Assembly: GCA_910579145.1 (NCBI GenBank)
Contig: CAJTTQ010000074.1
Coordinates: 1-12,860 of the forward strand
DNA from: an uncultured Eubacterium sp.
GTDB lineage: Bacteria; Bacillota; Clostridia; Lachnospirales; Lachnospiraceae
Direction: 5' to 3'
Length of the DNA: 12,860 bases
Under the pieces are notes generated by a model. The model saw nothing but the letters and a program-made list of their open reading frames with translations. It had not been told where the DNA came from and searched no databases. Below, piece after piece: positions 1 to 5,821 of the stretch. The stretch's first letter is position 1, and each line of letters opens with the position of its first letter. The position numbers and the translations under genes are program-made.

Positions 1-217
1 ACTTTGAAAAATCTGGTCTTGTGTAGCGGACTGGCAGTCCGTTTAGAACTGAATTAATTCGATCTGCTTCACCCTGCTCAGCAAACCGATAATATTTTGT
101 AAAATCTATATGTTCCGAGATCAAACGCTTTTTTTCAAAGACAACACGCTTTTCATATTCCCTCTGCTTATGTTGTCTTTTCAACAATGCCAATCGCTTT
201 TTCATATTTTCTTCCAT
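1..217 (-). CDS. Small basic, charged protein, N-terminal part only (cut by window start)
   Basis: An open frame runs leftward from an ATG at 215-217 to the window edge without a stop, giving the first 72 residues. A strong ribosome binding site (AAGGAG, 225-230 on the minus strand) sits about 7 bases before the ATG, which fixes the start. The visible protein begins MEENMKKRLALLKRQHKQ, is very rich in Lys, Arg and Glu, and is probably helical or coiled-coil over its first 35 residues. A more aromatic stretch follows, including ISEHIDFTKYYRF and NGLPVRYTRPDF. I do not recognise a family and assign no function. Its A+T-rich codons match the neighbouring accessory genes and differ from the pan/carB block. 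I see no convincing promoter in the 190 bases upstream on this strand. Confidence 0.6.
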   Translation of the reverse strand, partial: MEENMKKRLALLKRQHKQREYEKRVVFEKKRLISEHIDFTKYYRFAEQGEADRINSVLNGLPVRYTRPDFSK

Positions 218-369
218 GACATCGCTCCTTAATGTTCTTTATATCATTAACCTGAATCCGCCAACTCAAATTGTCACAACCCTCTGTAGCACTTATATGA
301 TAAAGGAATTTTCTGATAATGGCAACCACATTTTTTTCACTCATCAGGTGCCGGCAGCCGAAAACCATG

Positions 370-399
370 TTGTCTGCCTTAAGTCGTTTTTGGTATACT
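370..399 (+). promoter_or_regulatory. Sigma-A-type promoter with extended -10, in front of the broken gene
   Basis: TTGTCT (370-375) and TATACT (394-399) are separated by 18 bases, and TGG directly precedes the -10 box. The predicted transcription start, near 405, lies only a few bases before the ATG at 411, so a transcript would be nearly leaderless for that frame. The -10 box is embedded in a palindrome (394-411). The same TGGTATACTG string recurs in the promoters at 944-972 and 12731-12759. Confidence 0.5.
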
Positions 400-411
400 G
401 ATATCAGTGTA
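394..411. promoter_or_regulatory. Operator-like palindrome over a -10 box
   Basis: ACTGATATCAGT (397-408) is a perfect 12-bp palindrome. Extended to 394-411 (TATACTGATATCAGTGTA) it is an 18-bp dyad with one mismatched pair. It covers the -10 hexamer and the expected transcription start of the rightward promoter, a common place for a repressor to bind. The binding protein is unknown. The XRE protein encoded at 1951 is one candidate, but that is inference. Confidence 0.4.
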
Positions 412-935
412 TGAGGGCAACCATTCGCAGTAAATCTGATGAAATTACTTTAGATCCCCGGGATAACAACAATCTGATACATAAATCCTATCAATCTCAA
501 AGATCTACTCTGCCTGTTCTCAATTATTTAATGAAGGAATTCTCTGTGCACGGCGAAGATGGAAAATATCAGATATGGCTGCGCTTTGAAATTGATTCCA
601 GACCACTTGTCAGTTTCATCATTGTAAGAAAATATAAAGATAGAAATGGAGGGGAACAGTACACCGGAGAATTTAACAAAACCGACGAAATATATAAAAT
701 GGCTGAAAGTTATATTTCAAAAGAGGAAAATGAAGAATATCACAGGAACGAATGGTAGATCGACTGGTTTTATGTACCGTCTGGCGGGACGTAAGCAGAG
801 GATTCTCTGCCTGATTTTAAGGTATGTAATGACGCATATTTTGATCTGTATGAAAAAGATAACTATGATGCGTTTGTAGATTCGGCAGTTGCGGAGATGA
901 AACGGATGAAGGAGTGGATAAAAAATTTTGTTTGA
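411..935 (+). pseudogene. Broken gene with two in-frame stops, product unknown
   Basis: One reading frame from 411 gives protein-like sequence through to a TGA at 933-935 (174 codons before the stop), interrupted by TAG at 756-758 and TAA at 795-797. The first part includes YQIWLRFEIDSRPLVSFIIV and a charged stretch ending HRNEW. The part between and after the stops continues plausibly as IDWFYVPSGGT and AEDSLPDFKVCNDAYFDLY, ending in a charged helix that finishes MKEWIKNFV. Because the frame is unchanged across both stops, two point mutations explain the break better than an indel. No Shine-Dalgarno sequence precedes the ATG at 411, so the 5' end may also be altered. I do not recognise the family. 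A small acidic protein beside accessory genes could be an immunity-type protein, but nothing here shows that. A short truncated product of 115 residues remains possible. Confidence 0.6.
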
Positions 936-943
936 GAAAAATG

Positions 944-972
944 TTGAATTGTATTAAACGATGTGGTATACT
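944..972 (+). promoter_or_regulatory. Promoter of the Rpn-family nuclease gene
   Basis: TTGAAT (944-949) and TATACT (967-972) are 17 bases apart, and TGG precedes the -10 box (extended -10). Transcription would begin near 979, giving a leader of roughly 50 bases before the TTG start at 1032. No attenuator-like hairpin is evident in the leader. Confidence 0.7.
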
Positions 973-1031
973 GTTTATATAGTTGAGAAAGAAAAATTCA
1001 AATTATCGGGATTTACTAAGAAGGTGATATC

Positions 1032-1841
1032 TTGAGTACAACAGCACAGACACATCAACAGGATTTAGAACGTCTGAAATTACTCCGATATATAGATGAT
1101 GATTTTATGACGGTCTGCCTCGCAGATAACTATGAAGGCGTAGAACTGATACTTCGGATTATCTTAGGACAGGGAGATATAACAATTAAGACGATTCGCA
1201 CACAGGAACTGTTAAAGAATCTGCAAGGGCGTTCTGCTATATTAGACGTCCATGCGATTGATAGCACCAAGAAGGAGTTTGATGTAGAAATTCAACGTTC
1301 AGACGCAGGTGCAGGCGCGAAGAGAGCAAGGCATAACAGCAGTTTGTTAGACGCACATATATTAAAACCCGGAAATGAAACAGAGGATATTCCCGACAGC
1401 TATGTGATTTTTATTACAGAAAATGATGTAATGAAAGGGAATCAGTCGATATATCCAGTGGAGAGATATGTCCGTGTCGGAGAAAATAAAGTATTATTTA
1501 ATGACGGTTCGCATATTATATATGTTAATGGGAAGTACAGGGGCAATGATGAAATCGGAAAACTAATGCACGATTTTTCATGCACCAATCCCGATAATAT
1601 GAACTATGAAGCACTTGCTAAAAAAGCAAGATATTATAAGCAGGACGAGAAAGGAGTGGCGGCTATGTGCAAAATAATGGAAGATATGAGGAATGAAGCA
1701 GCATTAGAGAACACTAGAGAAACAGCGAGAAGAATGATTAAAAAGGGGAAAATGCCACTTGAAGAAATTGCAGACTATGTTCCTGCATTATCACTTGACG
1801 AATTAAAGCAACTTGAAACCGAGATTATGCCTATGGCATAG
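1032..1841 (+). CDS. Rpn-family / PD-(D/E)XK nuclease ('putative transposase'), 269 aa
   Basis: Predicted DNA endonuclease of the Rpn (recombination-promoting nuclease, YhgA-like) group, also annotated as PD-(D/E)XK nuclease family transposase. Such proteins cut DNA and promote RecA-independent recombination; some E. coli members act in phage defence. The nuclease core shows as ILDVHAID with D72, followed by FDVEIQ with E86 and Q88, the D...ExQ form of the motif, and then a conserved-looking AGAGAKRARHNSSLLDAH segment at 92-109. The C-terminal ~55 residues are a separate helical segment resembling the family's tail, with MIKKGKMPLEEIADYV near 235-250. The start is TTG at 1032: the ribosome binding site AAGGTGAT (1021-1028) is well placed, and the first ATG lies 25 codons inside the conserved N-terminus. 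The length is near that usual for the family and the frame is intact. An internal start at 1665 may make a separate small product. The stop codon lies inside a palindrome (1828-1844). Confidence 0.88.
   Translation: MSTTAQTHQQDLERLKLLRYIDDDFMTVCLADNYEGVELILRIILGQGDITIKTIRTQELLKNLQGRSAILDVHAIDSTKKEFDVEIQRSDAGAGAKRARHNSSLLDAHILKPGNETEDIPDSYVIFITENDVMKGNQSIYPVERYVRVGENKVLFNDGSHIIYVNGKYRGNDEIGKLMHDFSCTNPDNMNYEALAKKARYYKQDEKGVAAMCKIMEDMRNEAALENTRETARRMIKKGKMPLEEIADYVPALSLDELKQLETEIMPMA
1665..1841 (+). CDS. Possible intragenic C-terminal product of the Rpn nuclease, 58 aa
   Basis: Within the nuclease gene, AAGGAG at 1651-1656 stands 8 bases before an ATG at 1665-1667 that is in frame with the large protein (its Met212). 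Translation from there would give a 58-residue protein equal to the C-terminal helical segment, without the nuclease residues D72, E86 and Q88. For E. coli Rpn proteins it has been reported that a small C-terminal protein made from an internal start blocks the toxic full-length nuclease. The position, size and ribosome binding site here fit that design. The site is at least as good as the one used for the full-length TTG start. Whether it is used is inference: the codons for EKGVAAM create a purine-rich stretch anyway, so the match may be a by-product of conserved protein sequence. Confidence 0.45.
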   Translation: MCKIMEDMRNEAALENTRETARRMIKKGKMPLEEIADYVPALSLDELKQLETEIMPMA

Positions 1842-1863
1842 GCAGGCAAATGCCATAGGCAGG
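1828..1863. promoter_or_regulatory. Inverted and direct repeat cluster between nuclease and XRE genes
   Basis: TGCCTATGGCATAGGCA (1828-1844) is a perfect odd palindrome with 8-base arms around one G. A third half-site, CATAGGCA, lies at 1854-1861, exactly 17 bases after the second. TGCCTATGGCA (1828-1838) also pairs with TGCCATAGGCA (1851-1861) as an 11-bp inverted repeat with a 12-base gap, and CATAGGCAGG is directly repeated (1837-1846, 1854-1863). The cluster contains the nuclease stop codon and overlaps a possible -35 element for the downstream regulator. No T-run follows, so it is not a normal intrinsic terminator. An operator, perhaps for the XRE protein encoded next, is the most economical reading. 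Confidence 0.4.
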
Positions 1864-1879
1864 TAACCGATGGTTTAAT
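1850..1879 (+). promoter_or_regulatory. Weak candidate promoter for the XRE gene
   Basis: ATGCCA (1850-1855) and TTTAAT (1874-1879) are 18 bases apart, with TGG directly before the -10 box as in other promoters of this window. The -35 box is poor and lies within the repeat cluster, so the promoter would be blocked if a repressor bound there. Co-transcription of the XRE gene from the promoter at 944 is the alternative. Confidence 0.25.
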
Positions 1880-1950
1880 ACCTGTAAACAGCATAAAAGT
1901 GCAAAAAATGAGACAACTATTTTACCTGCTTTTTCAGGAAAGGACGAACT

Positions 1951-2199
1951 ATGCCCAAACCACGAACAAATACTGGTGAAAAAAACTTAATCAGCAAACG
2001 CCTGATTGCATTGAGAAGCCAGCACGGCTTGTCACAACGTGATCTTGCCCGTCAACTCCAACTGGCAGGCTACGATATGGATAAAAATGTAATCACTCGA
2101 ATTGAAACAAATAAGCGCTATGTTAACGATTTGGAACTGAAAGCACTGACAGAGATTTTTCATGTTTCCTACGATTATCTGATTGAGGGAAAAGAATAA
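1951..2199 (+). CDS. XRE (Cro/CI-type) helix-turn-helix regulator, 82 aa
   Basis: Small DNA-binding protein consisting almost only of a Cro/CI-type helix-turn-helix domain. The helices can be read as ISKRLIALRSQHGLSQRDLA (about 14-33), with the HTH formed by LSQRDLARQL and DKNVITRIETNKRYV (about 44-58). The domain ends with the usual LTEIFHVSYDYLIEG pattern, so the protein is complete at 82 residues with no ligand-binding or dimerisation domain. The start is supported by AGGAAAGGA (1936-1944), 6 bases before the ATG. It follows the nuclease gene by 109 bases on the same strand, and the repeat cluster at 1828-1863 lies between them, suggesting autoregulation or control of the nuclease (inference). 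It converges on the histidine kinase gene with only 12 bases between the stop codons and no clear terminator hairpin. Confidence 0.85.
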   Translation: MPKPRTNTGEKNLISKRLIALRSQHGLSQRDLARQLQLAGYDMDKNVITRIETNKRYVNDLELKALTEIFHVSYDYLIEGKE

Positions 2200-2211
2200 G
2201 TTAATCCCTTC

Positions 2212-3219
2212 TTACTCCAAATAATACCCATCCTTCCCAAACCGTATCATAACCTTCGTCCACTCCTCCTCGGCCGCTTCCATCCAGATCTCATGCCCGA
2301 GCTTCCCGCACATCTTCCGGCAGATATAAAGCCCCATCCCGGTAGACGCCGCCGTCTTCCTCCCATTTTCCCCAGTAAAAGACTTCTCAAACACCCTCCG
2401 CACATCCGAAGCCGGCACACCGATCCCGTGATCCTCGACGATCAGCGTCACGCTCCCGTCCTCTTCCACCGCCTGAAATCCCAGATAACCGCTGGCCCCC
2501 CTTTTATACTTAACGCTGTTATGGATCAGCTGCCCCAGCATAAACTTGATCCACTTCGCATCCGAAACCACAAAAACACCGGTATCCTTCTTTTGGATCG
2601 TAAACTTTCCGGCGATCAGAACGTCTTTATTTTCAAGTAAAACCTCGTTTATGATCTCTTCCAGACAGCACCGTTTCATGAGATAATCTTTCTGCGGCGT
2701 ATCCGCGCGGACATAATACAAAATCTGTTCCACCAGTTGGGAAATCTTGTCCAGCTGCTGACGATAACTCCGAAAATCCATCTCTTCATTGTGATTCATC
2801 AGCGACACGGCTGAAATCGGCAGCTTGATCTCATGGATCCACATTTCAACATAATCCTTAAACTCCCGCACCGCCCGCTCCTGCCCGCTGACCTTCTCGT
2901 TCATCGACCGGTCGGTCTCATAAAGCGCGTCACACAAAATATCGCCCTCTAAAAAACCTGGTTTTTCGATCATTTCCGTGATAAGATATTTCTTATCCAG
3001 CTCATCCAGCTTTTGCAGCATATCCTGATAGAATTTATATTTCTTCCGAAAATCAAAGGCCCACATAAGCAGCAAAATGAAACATTCCAAAAACACCACA
3101 GACACGATATATGACGTGTTAATCCGAAAAATCTTTCCCATCCCAATAACTAAGAGCATCTGGCCGAGAAAACAAAACATCCAGCCGGCCTTTTCCCGAC
3201 AATAATCCGTGAATTTCAT
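2212..3219 (-). CDS. BceS-type sensor histidine kinase, 335 aa
   Basis: Membrane sensor kinase that would phosphorylate the response regulator encoded just upstream. Two hydrophobic segments near the N-terminus (about 12-28 and 36-55) are joined by a very short outside loop, so there is no real extracellular sensor domain; this is typical of intramembrane-sensing kinases of the BceS group. The phospho-acceptor is H129 in EMWIHEIKLP. The ATPase domain shows the N box LIHNSVKY (N234), the G1 box VEDHGIGVP (D263), an F-box-like VFEKSFTG and the G2 box STGMGLYICR. All catalytic motifs are present. The ATG at 3217-3219 overlaps the regulator's TGA as ATGA, indicating translational coupling. BceS-type kinases usually work with a BceAB ABC transporter that does the sensing; none is encoded in this window. 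Confidence 0.93.
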   Translation of the reverse strand: MKFTDYCREKAGWMFCFLGQMLLVIGMGKIFRINTSYIVSVVFLECFILLLMWAFDFRKKYKFYQDMLQKLDELDKKYLITEMIEKPGFLEGDILCDALYETDRSMNEKVSGQERAVREFKDYVEMWIHEIKLPISAVSLMNHNEEMDFRSYRQQLDKISQLVEQILYYVRADTPQKDYLMKRCCLEEIINEVLLENKDVLIAGKFTIQKKDTGVFVVSDAKWIKFMLGQLIHNSVKYKRGASGYLGFQAVEEDGSVTLIVEDHGIGVPASDVRRVFEKSFTGENGRKTAASTGMGLYICRKMCGKLGHEIWMEAAEEEWTKVMIRFGKDGYYLE

Positions 3220-3905
3220 CCCAGTAAATACCCGATTCCTCTCTTCGTTTTAATTAGATCCACTACGCCGTGTTCCTTTAATTTCCCCCGCACCCGGTTA
3301 ATATTTACCGTAAGCGTGTTATCATCCACAAATTCCTCGGAATCCCACAAATAACTGATCAACTCGTCACGCGTAACCGTTTTTCCCTGGTTTTGCATGA
3401 GATAACGCAGAATCCGCATTTCATTTTTTGTCAACTCCACCGTTTGCGCCGCGCCGCCTGCCTGCTCCGGCAAAACCTCCAGAACGCAGCGCCCCACATC
3501 GAGACAGATCTTGCCGTATGTGACAAATGAGTCCTCCGCGCTGTTGTCCAACCGCTTAAATACCGCTTCAATATGGAGTAGAAGAATCGCCGGATTATAC
3601 GGTTTGGCAATAAAATCGTCCGCGCCGTACGTCATGCAGATAACCTCGTCCATCTCCGTATTCTTACTCGTCACCATAATGACCGGGATATTCGAAATCT
3701 CCCGCAATTTACGCAGGATATTTCCCCCGTCGGCCCCGGGCAGTGTAATGTCCAAAAGCACCATATCGGCGCCGCTTGCCGCGATCTGCTGCGGCACACG
3801 CTCAAACGCCTTTATCACGATACAGTCATACCCGTTATTGCTTAAAAATCCCGCCAGCTGGCTGCAGATTTCCTCGTCGTCCTCTACGATCGCGATCGTC
3901 TTCAT
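3216..3905 (-). CDS. OmpR/PhoB-family response regulator, 229 aa
   Basis: Transcription factor activated by phosphorylation, partner of the kinase gene it overlaps. The receiver domain (about 1-115) has the acidic pair EDD at 8-10, phospho-acceptor D52 in LLDITLPG, the switch region VTSK (78-81) and the conserved lysine K101 in AKPY. The winged-helix DNA-binding domain (about 130-229) shows the family patterns ELTKNEMRILRYL, TRDELISYLW, VDDNTLTVNINRVRGKL and the C-terminal wing KTKRGIGYLL. The ATG at 3903-3905 is chosen because MKTIAIVEDDEE is the standard beginning of the fold and GGGGGAG precedes it at good spacing; the frame stays open 18 codons further, but that part is not protein-like. 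It lies downstream of panC on the same strand, across the 19-bp repeat array. I see no good promoter in the gap, so it may be read through from the pan operon. Confidence 0.93.
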   Translation of the reverse strand: MKTIAIVEDDEEICSQLAGFLSNNGYDCIVIKAFERVPQQIAASGADMVLLDITLPGADGGNILRKLREISNIPVIMVTSKNTEMDEVICMTYGADDFIAKPYNPAILLLHIEAVFKRLDNSAEDSFVTYGKICLDVGRCVLEVLPEQAGGAAQTVELTKNEMRILRYLMQNQGKTVTRDELISYLWDSEEFVDDNTLTVNINRVRGKLKEHGVVDLIKTKRGIGYLLG

Positions 3906-3933
3906 TCTGCTCACTCCCCCTTTTAAATCTAAC

Positions 3934-4028
3934 AACACCTGCCGCTTCCGGCAACACATGCTAATTCAGGCAACACCTGCCGCTTCAAGCAACACCTGTA
4001 AAGCCAGATAACACCTATTACGTCAGGC
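3934..4028 (-). repeat. Five degenerate 19-bp tandem repeats between panC and the response regulator
   Basis: Five head-to-tail units of exactly 19 bp occupy 3934-3952, 3953-3971, 3972-3990, 3991-4009 and 4010-4028. Read on the minus strand, the consensus is GCCTGAAGCGGCAGGTGTT. The most conserved part is CAGGTGTT: the last five bases (GTGTT) are identical in all five units, and the first unit on the minus strand has ATAGGTGTT. The panC-proximal unit contains the panC stop codon (GCC TGA). Some units can fold into tiny hairpins, for example GCCG-GAAG-CGGC. There are no spacers, so it is not a CRISPR array. The array fills nearly the whole gap before the response-regulator gene and is therefore placed like a regulatory array, though replication slippage alone could also have made it. 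Confidence 0.85.
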
Positions 4029-4862
4029 GATAAAATTATCAATCAACCTCGTCGTTCCAATGTATACTGCCACCGCTGCCAGCACTTCCCCGCGCACACT
4101 CGTGACCGGCTTCAGGGAATCCCATTCCACCAGCTCCACGTAATCGATCTTCGCAAGCGGTTCCTTCCCGATCACATCCGTGATCGCGCCGACGATCTTA
4201 GACGCATCCGTCTCACCTGCTTTCACGAGCTGTTCCCCTGCCAGAAGCCCCTGGTGGAGTACGACTGCTGCCCGGCGCTCCTCCTCGCTCAGATACGTAT
4301 TGCGTGAACTCTTTGCCAGGCCGTCCGCCTCCCTCACGATCGGACAGCCGACGATTTCCAGATCAAAATTCAGATCCCGTACCATACGGCGGATCACCGC
4401 GAGCTGCTGGGCATCTTTCTGTCCAAAGTACGCGCGGTCTGGCGCCACGATGTGGAACAGTTTCGACACGACCGTACAAACTCCCCGGAAATGTGTAGGT
4501 CTTGTCTTTCCGCAAAGTCCTTTCGTCAGATCATCCATATCCACATACGTACAAAAATCGTCAAAATACATCTCTCCATCCGACGGGTGGAATACCAGAT
4601 CCGCTCCCGCCGCTTCACAAAGTGCGGCATCCCGTTTCAGATCCCTCGGATAACTCGCCAAGTCCTCACTCGGCCCGAACTGGATCGGATTCACAAACAC
4701 ACTTACTACCACGCGGTCATTTTCCTCGACCGCCCGGTCGATCAGGCTTTTATGTCCCTCGTGGAGATACCCCATCGTCGGCACCAGTCCGACCGCAAGT
4801 CCCTCTTTTCGCCATGTCCTGACCTGTTCCCTAACTTCTGCTATCGTCTCTGCTATTTTCAT
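4023..4862 (-). CDS. panC: Pantothenate synthetase (pantoate--beta-alanine ligase), 279 aa
   Basis: Cytoplasmic enzyme that joins pantoate and beta-alanine with ATP, through a pantoyl-adenylate intermediate, to make pantothenate (vitamin B5). The nucleotidyltransferase motif is clear: VPTMGYLHEGHKSLI (28-41) holds the HxGH-like signature with H34 and H37. Further family signatures are FVNPIQFGPSEDL, THFRGVCTVVSKLF (about 123-136), YFGQKDAQQL (about 145-154) and the KMSKS-like KSSR at 184-187. The length matches the family and all motifs are intact. A GGAGG ribosome binding site is about 10 bases before the ATG. It lies 60 bases downstream of panB in the same operon. The 3' end runs into the 19-bp repeat array. 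Confidence 0.97.
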   Translation of the reverse strand: MKIAETIAEVREQVRTWRKEGLAVGLVPTMGYLHEGHKSLIDRAVEENDRVVVSVFVNPIQFGPSEDLASYPRDLKRDAALCEAAGADLVFHPSDGEMYFDDFCTYVDMDDLTKGLCGKTRPTHFRGVCTVVSKLFHIVAPDRAYFGQKDAQQLAVIRRMVRDLNFDLEIVGCPIVREADGLAKSSRNTYLSEEERRAAVVLHQGLLAGEQLVKAGETDASKIVGAITDVIGKEPLAKIDYVELVEWDSLKPVTSVRGEVLAAVAVYIGTTRLIDNFIA

Positions 4863-4922
4863 CTGCCATCTGCCTCCTTCTTTTCACATTCTTCTGCACA
4901 GGATACCTGTCCCCCTGTCAGC

Positions 4923-5771
4923 TCACGACGTCTTACTTCCCGAGTCATACAACCCCTCGATCACGCTGTCATCCACCGAATATTCATGCTCTTTCGCCGG
5001 AAACGTTCCATCTCCCACGTCCTCGATATACGCCTGGAACGCACGCTTCATCACCTCGCCAATATCCGCATACCGCTTCACAAACTTCGGCGTAAAGTCA
5101 GAAAACATCCCCAGCATGTCCTGATACACGAGCACCTGCCCGTCACAGCCGTTTCCGGCCCCGATGCCGATTGTTGGAATCGTCAGTTCCCGCGTGATCA
5201 CGTCCGCCAGTTTGCGCGGGACACCTTCCACGACGACCGCAAAAGCCCCTGCCTCTTGCACGGCCTTCGCATCCTCCAAAAGTTTTTTCGCTGCCGCCTC
5301 GCTCTTACCCTGTACTTTAAAACCGCCAAACGCGTTGATCGACTGCGGCGTTAATCCAATGTGTGCGCAGACGGGGATTCCCGCCCCCACGATCGCCTTG
5401 ATCTGCGGACACACTTCCGTTCCGCCCTCCAGCTTCACCGCACCGGCGCGCCCCTCCTTCATCAGGCGCCCCGCATTGACCATCGCATCATAGACCGAAG
5501 TCTGGTACGACATAAACGGCATGTCAATGATGACAAGCGCGTTTTTCGCCCCGCGCGCCACAGCCGCCCCGTGATGGATCATGTCTTCCATCGTAACGGA
5601 AACCGTATCTTCATAGCCTAGGATGACATTTCCCAGCGAATCCCCGACCAGGATACTGTTGATCCCCGCCTCATCGATCAGTTTCGCCGTCGAATAATCA
5701 TAAGCCGTCAACATCGTCAGCTTCTCACCCTTTTCCTTTGCCTGGGCAAAAGTCAAAACCGTATTTTTCAT
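4923..5771 (-). CDS. panB: 3-methyl-2-oxobutanoate hydroxymethyltransferase, 282 aa
   Basis: Transfers a hydroxymethyl group from 5,10-methylenetetrahydrofolate to 2-ketoisovalerate, giving ketopantoate, the first committed step of pantothenate synthesis. It is a TIM-barrel enzyme that needs a divalent metal. Visible signatures are MLTAYDYSTAKLIDEAG (20-36), VGDSLGNVILGY (42-53, metal-binding D44), DMPFMSY (83-89), AVKLEGG (111-117, K113), CAHIGLTPQ, VVEGVP with E182 as the expected catalytic base, and IGIGAG (201-206). The ATG at 5769-5771 is preferred because GGAGAG lies just before it and MKNTVLTFAQAKEKG is a normal PanB start; a GTG 11 codons upstream (5802-5804) lacks a good ribosome binding site. 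It stands between panG (50 bases) and panC (60 bases) in one operon. Confidence 0.97.
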   Translation of the reverse strand: MKNTVLTFAQAKEKGEKLTMLTAYDYSTAKLIDEAGINSILVGDSLGNVILGYEDTVSVTMEDMIHHGAAVARGAKNALVIIDMPFMSYQTSVYDAMVNAGRLMKEGRAGAVKLEGGTEVCPQIKAIVGAGIPVCAHIGLTPQSINAFGGFKVQGKSEAAAKKLLEDAKAVQEAGAFAVVVEGVPRKLADVITRELTIPTIGIGAGNGCDGQVLVYQDMLGMFSDFTPKFVKRYADIGEVMKRAFQAYIEDVGDGTFPAKEHEYSVDDSVIEGLYDSGSKTS

Positions 5772-5821
5772 TGTCTCTCCATTCCGCGCATGATCATTCC
5801 TCACCGATGCGCTCTGTTCAT

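Noticed and set aside
168..368. Minus-strand 66-codon open frame overlapping the small basic gene
   Set aside because: It has no good ribosome binding site and overlaps the start and ribosome binding site of the gene at 1-217, which has a much stronger AAGGAG. The peptide resembles no family I know. An upstream leader peptide cannot be excluded.
756..797. Stop-codon recoding (pyrrolysine or read-through) at TAG 756
   Set aside because: A TAA follows 13 codons later in the same frame and no insertion signal is visible, so gene decay is simpler.
646..879. Plus-strand 77-codon frame overlapping the broken gene
   Set aside because: It is a frame-shifted reading of the pseudogene; the main frame gives the more protein-like, acidic sequence on both sides of the stops.
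1828..1861. Intrinsic terminator after the nuclease gene
   Set aside because: The hairpin is good but no T-run follows; the next bases are AGGTAACCGA.
3934..4028. CRISPR array
   Set aside because: Units are 19 bp and adjacent with no spacers, and no cas genes are present.
5772..5804. Upstream GTG start for panB
   Set aside because: It lacks a ribosome binding site, and the added residues are not part of normal PanB; the ATG at 5771 has GGAGAG in front.
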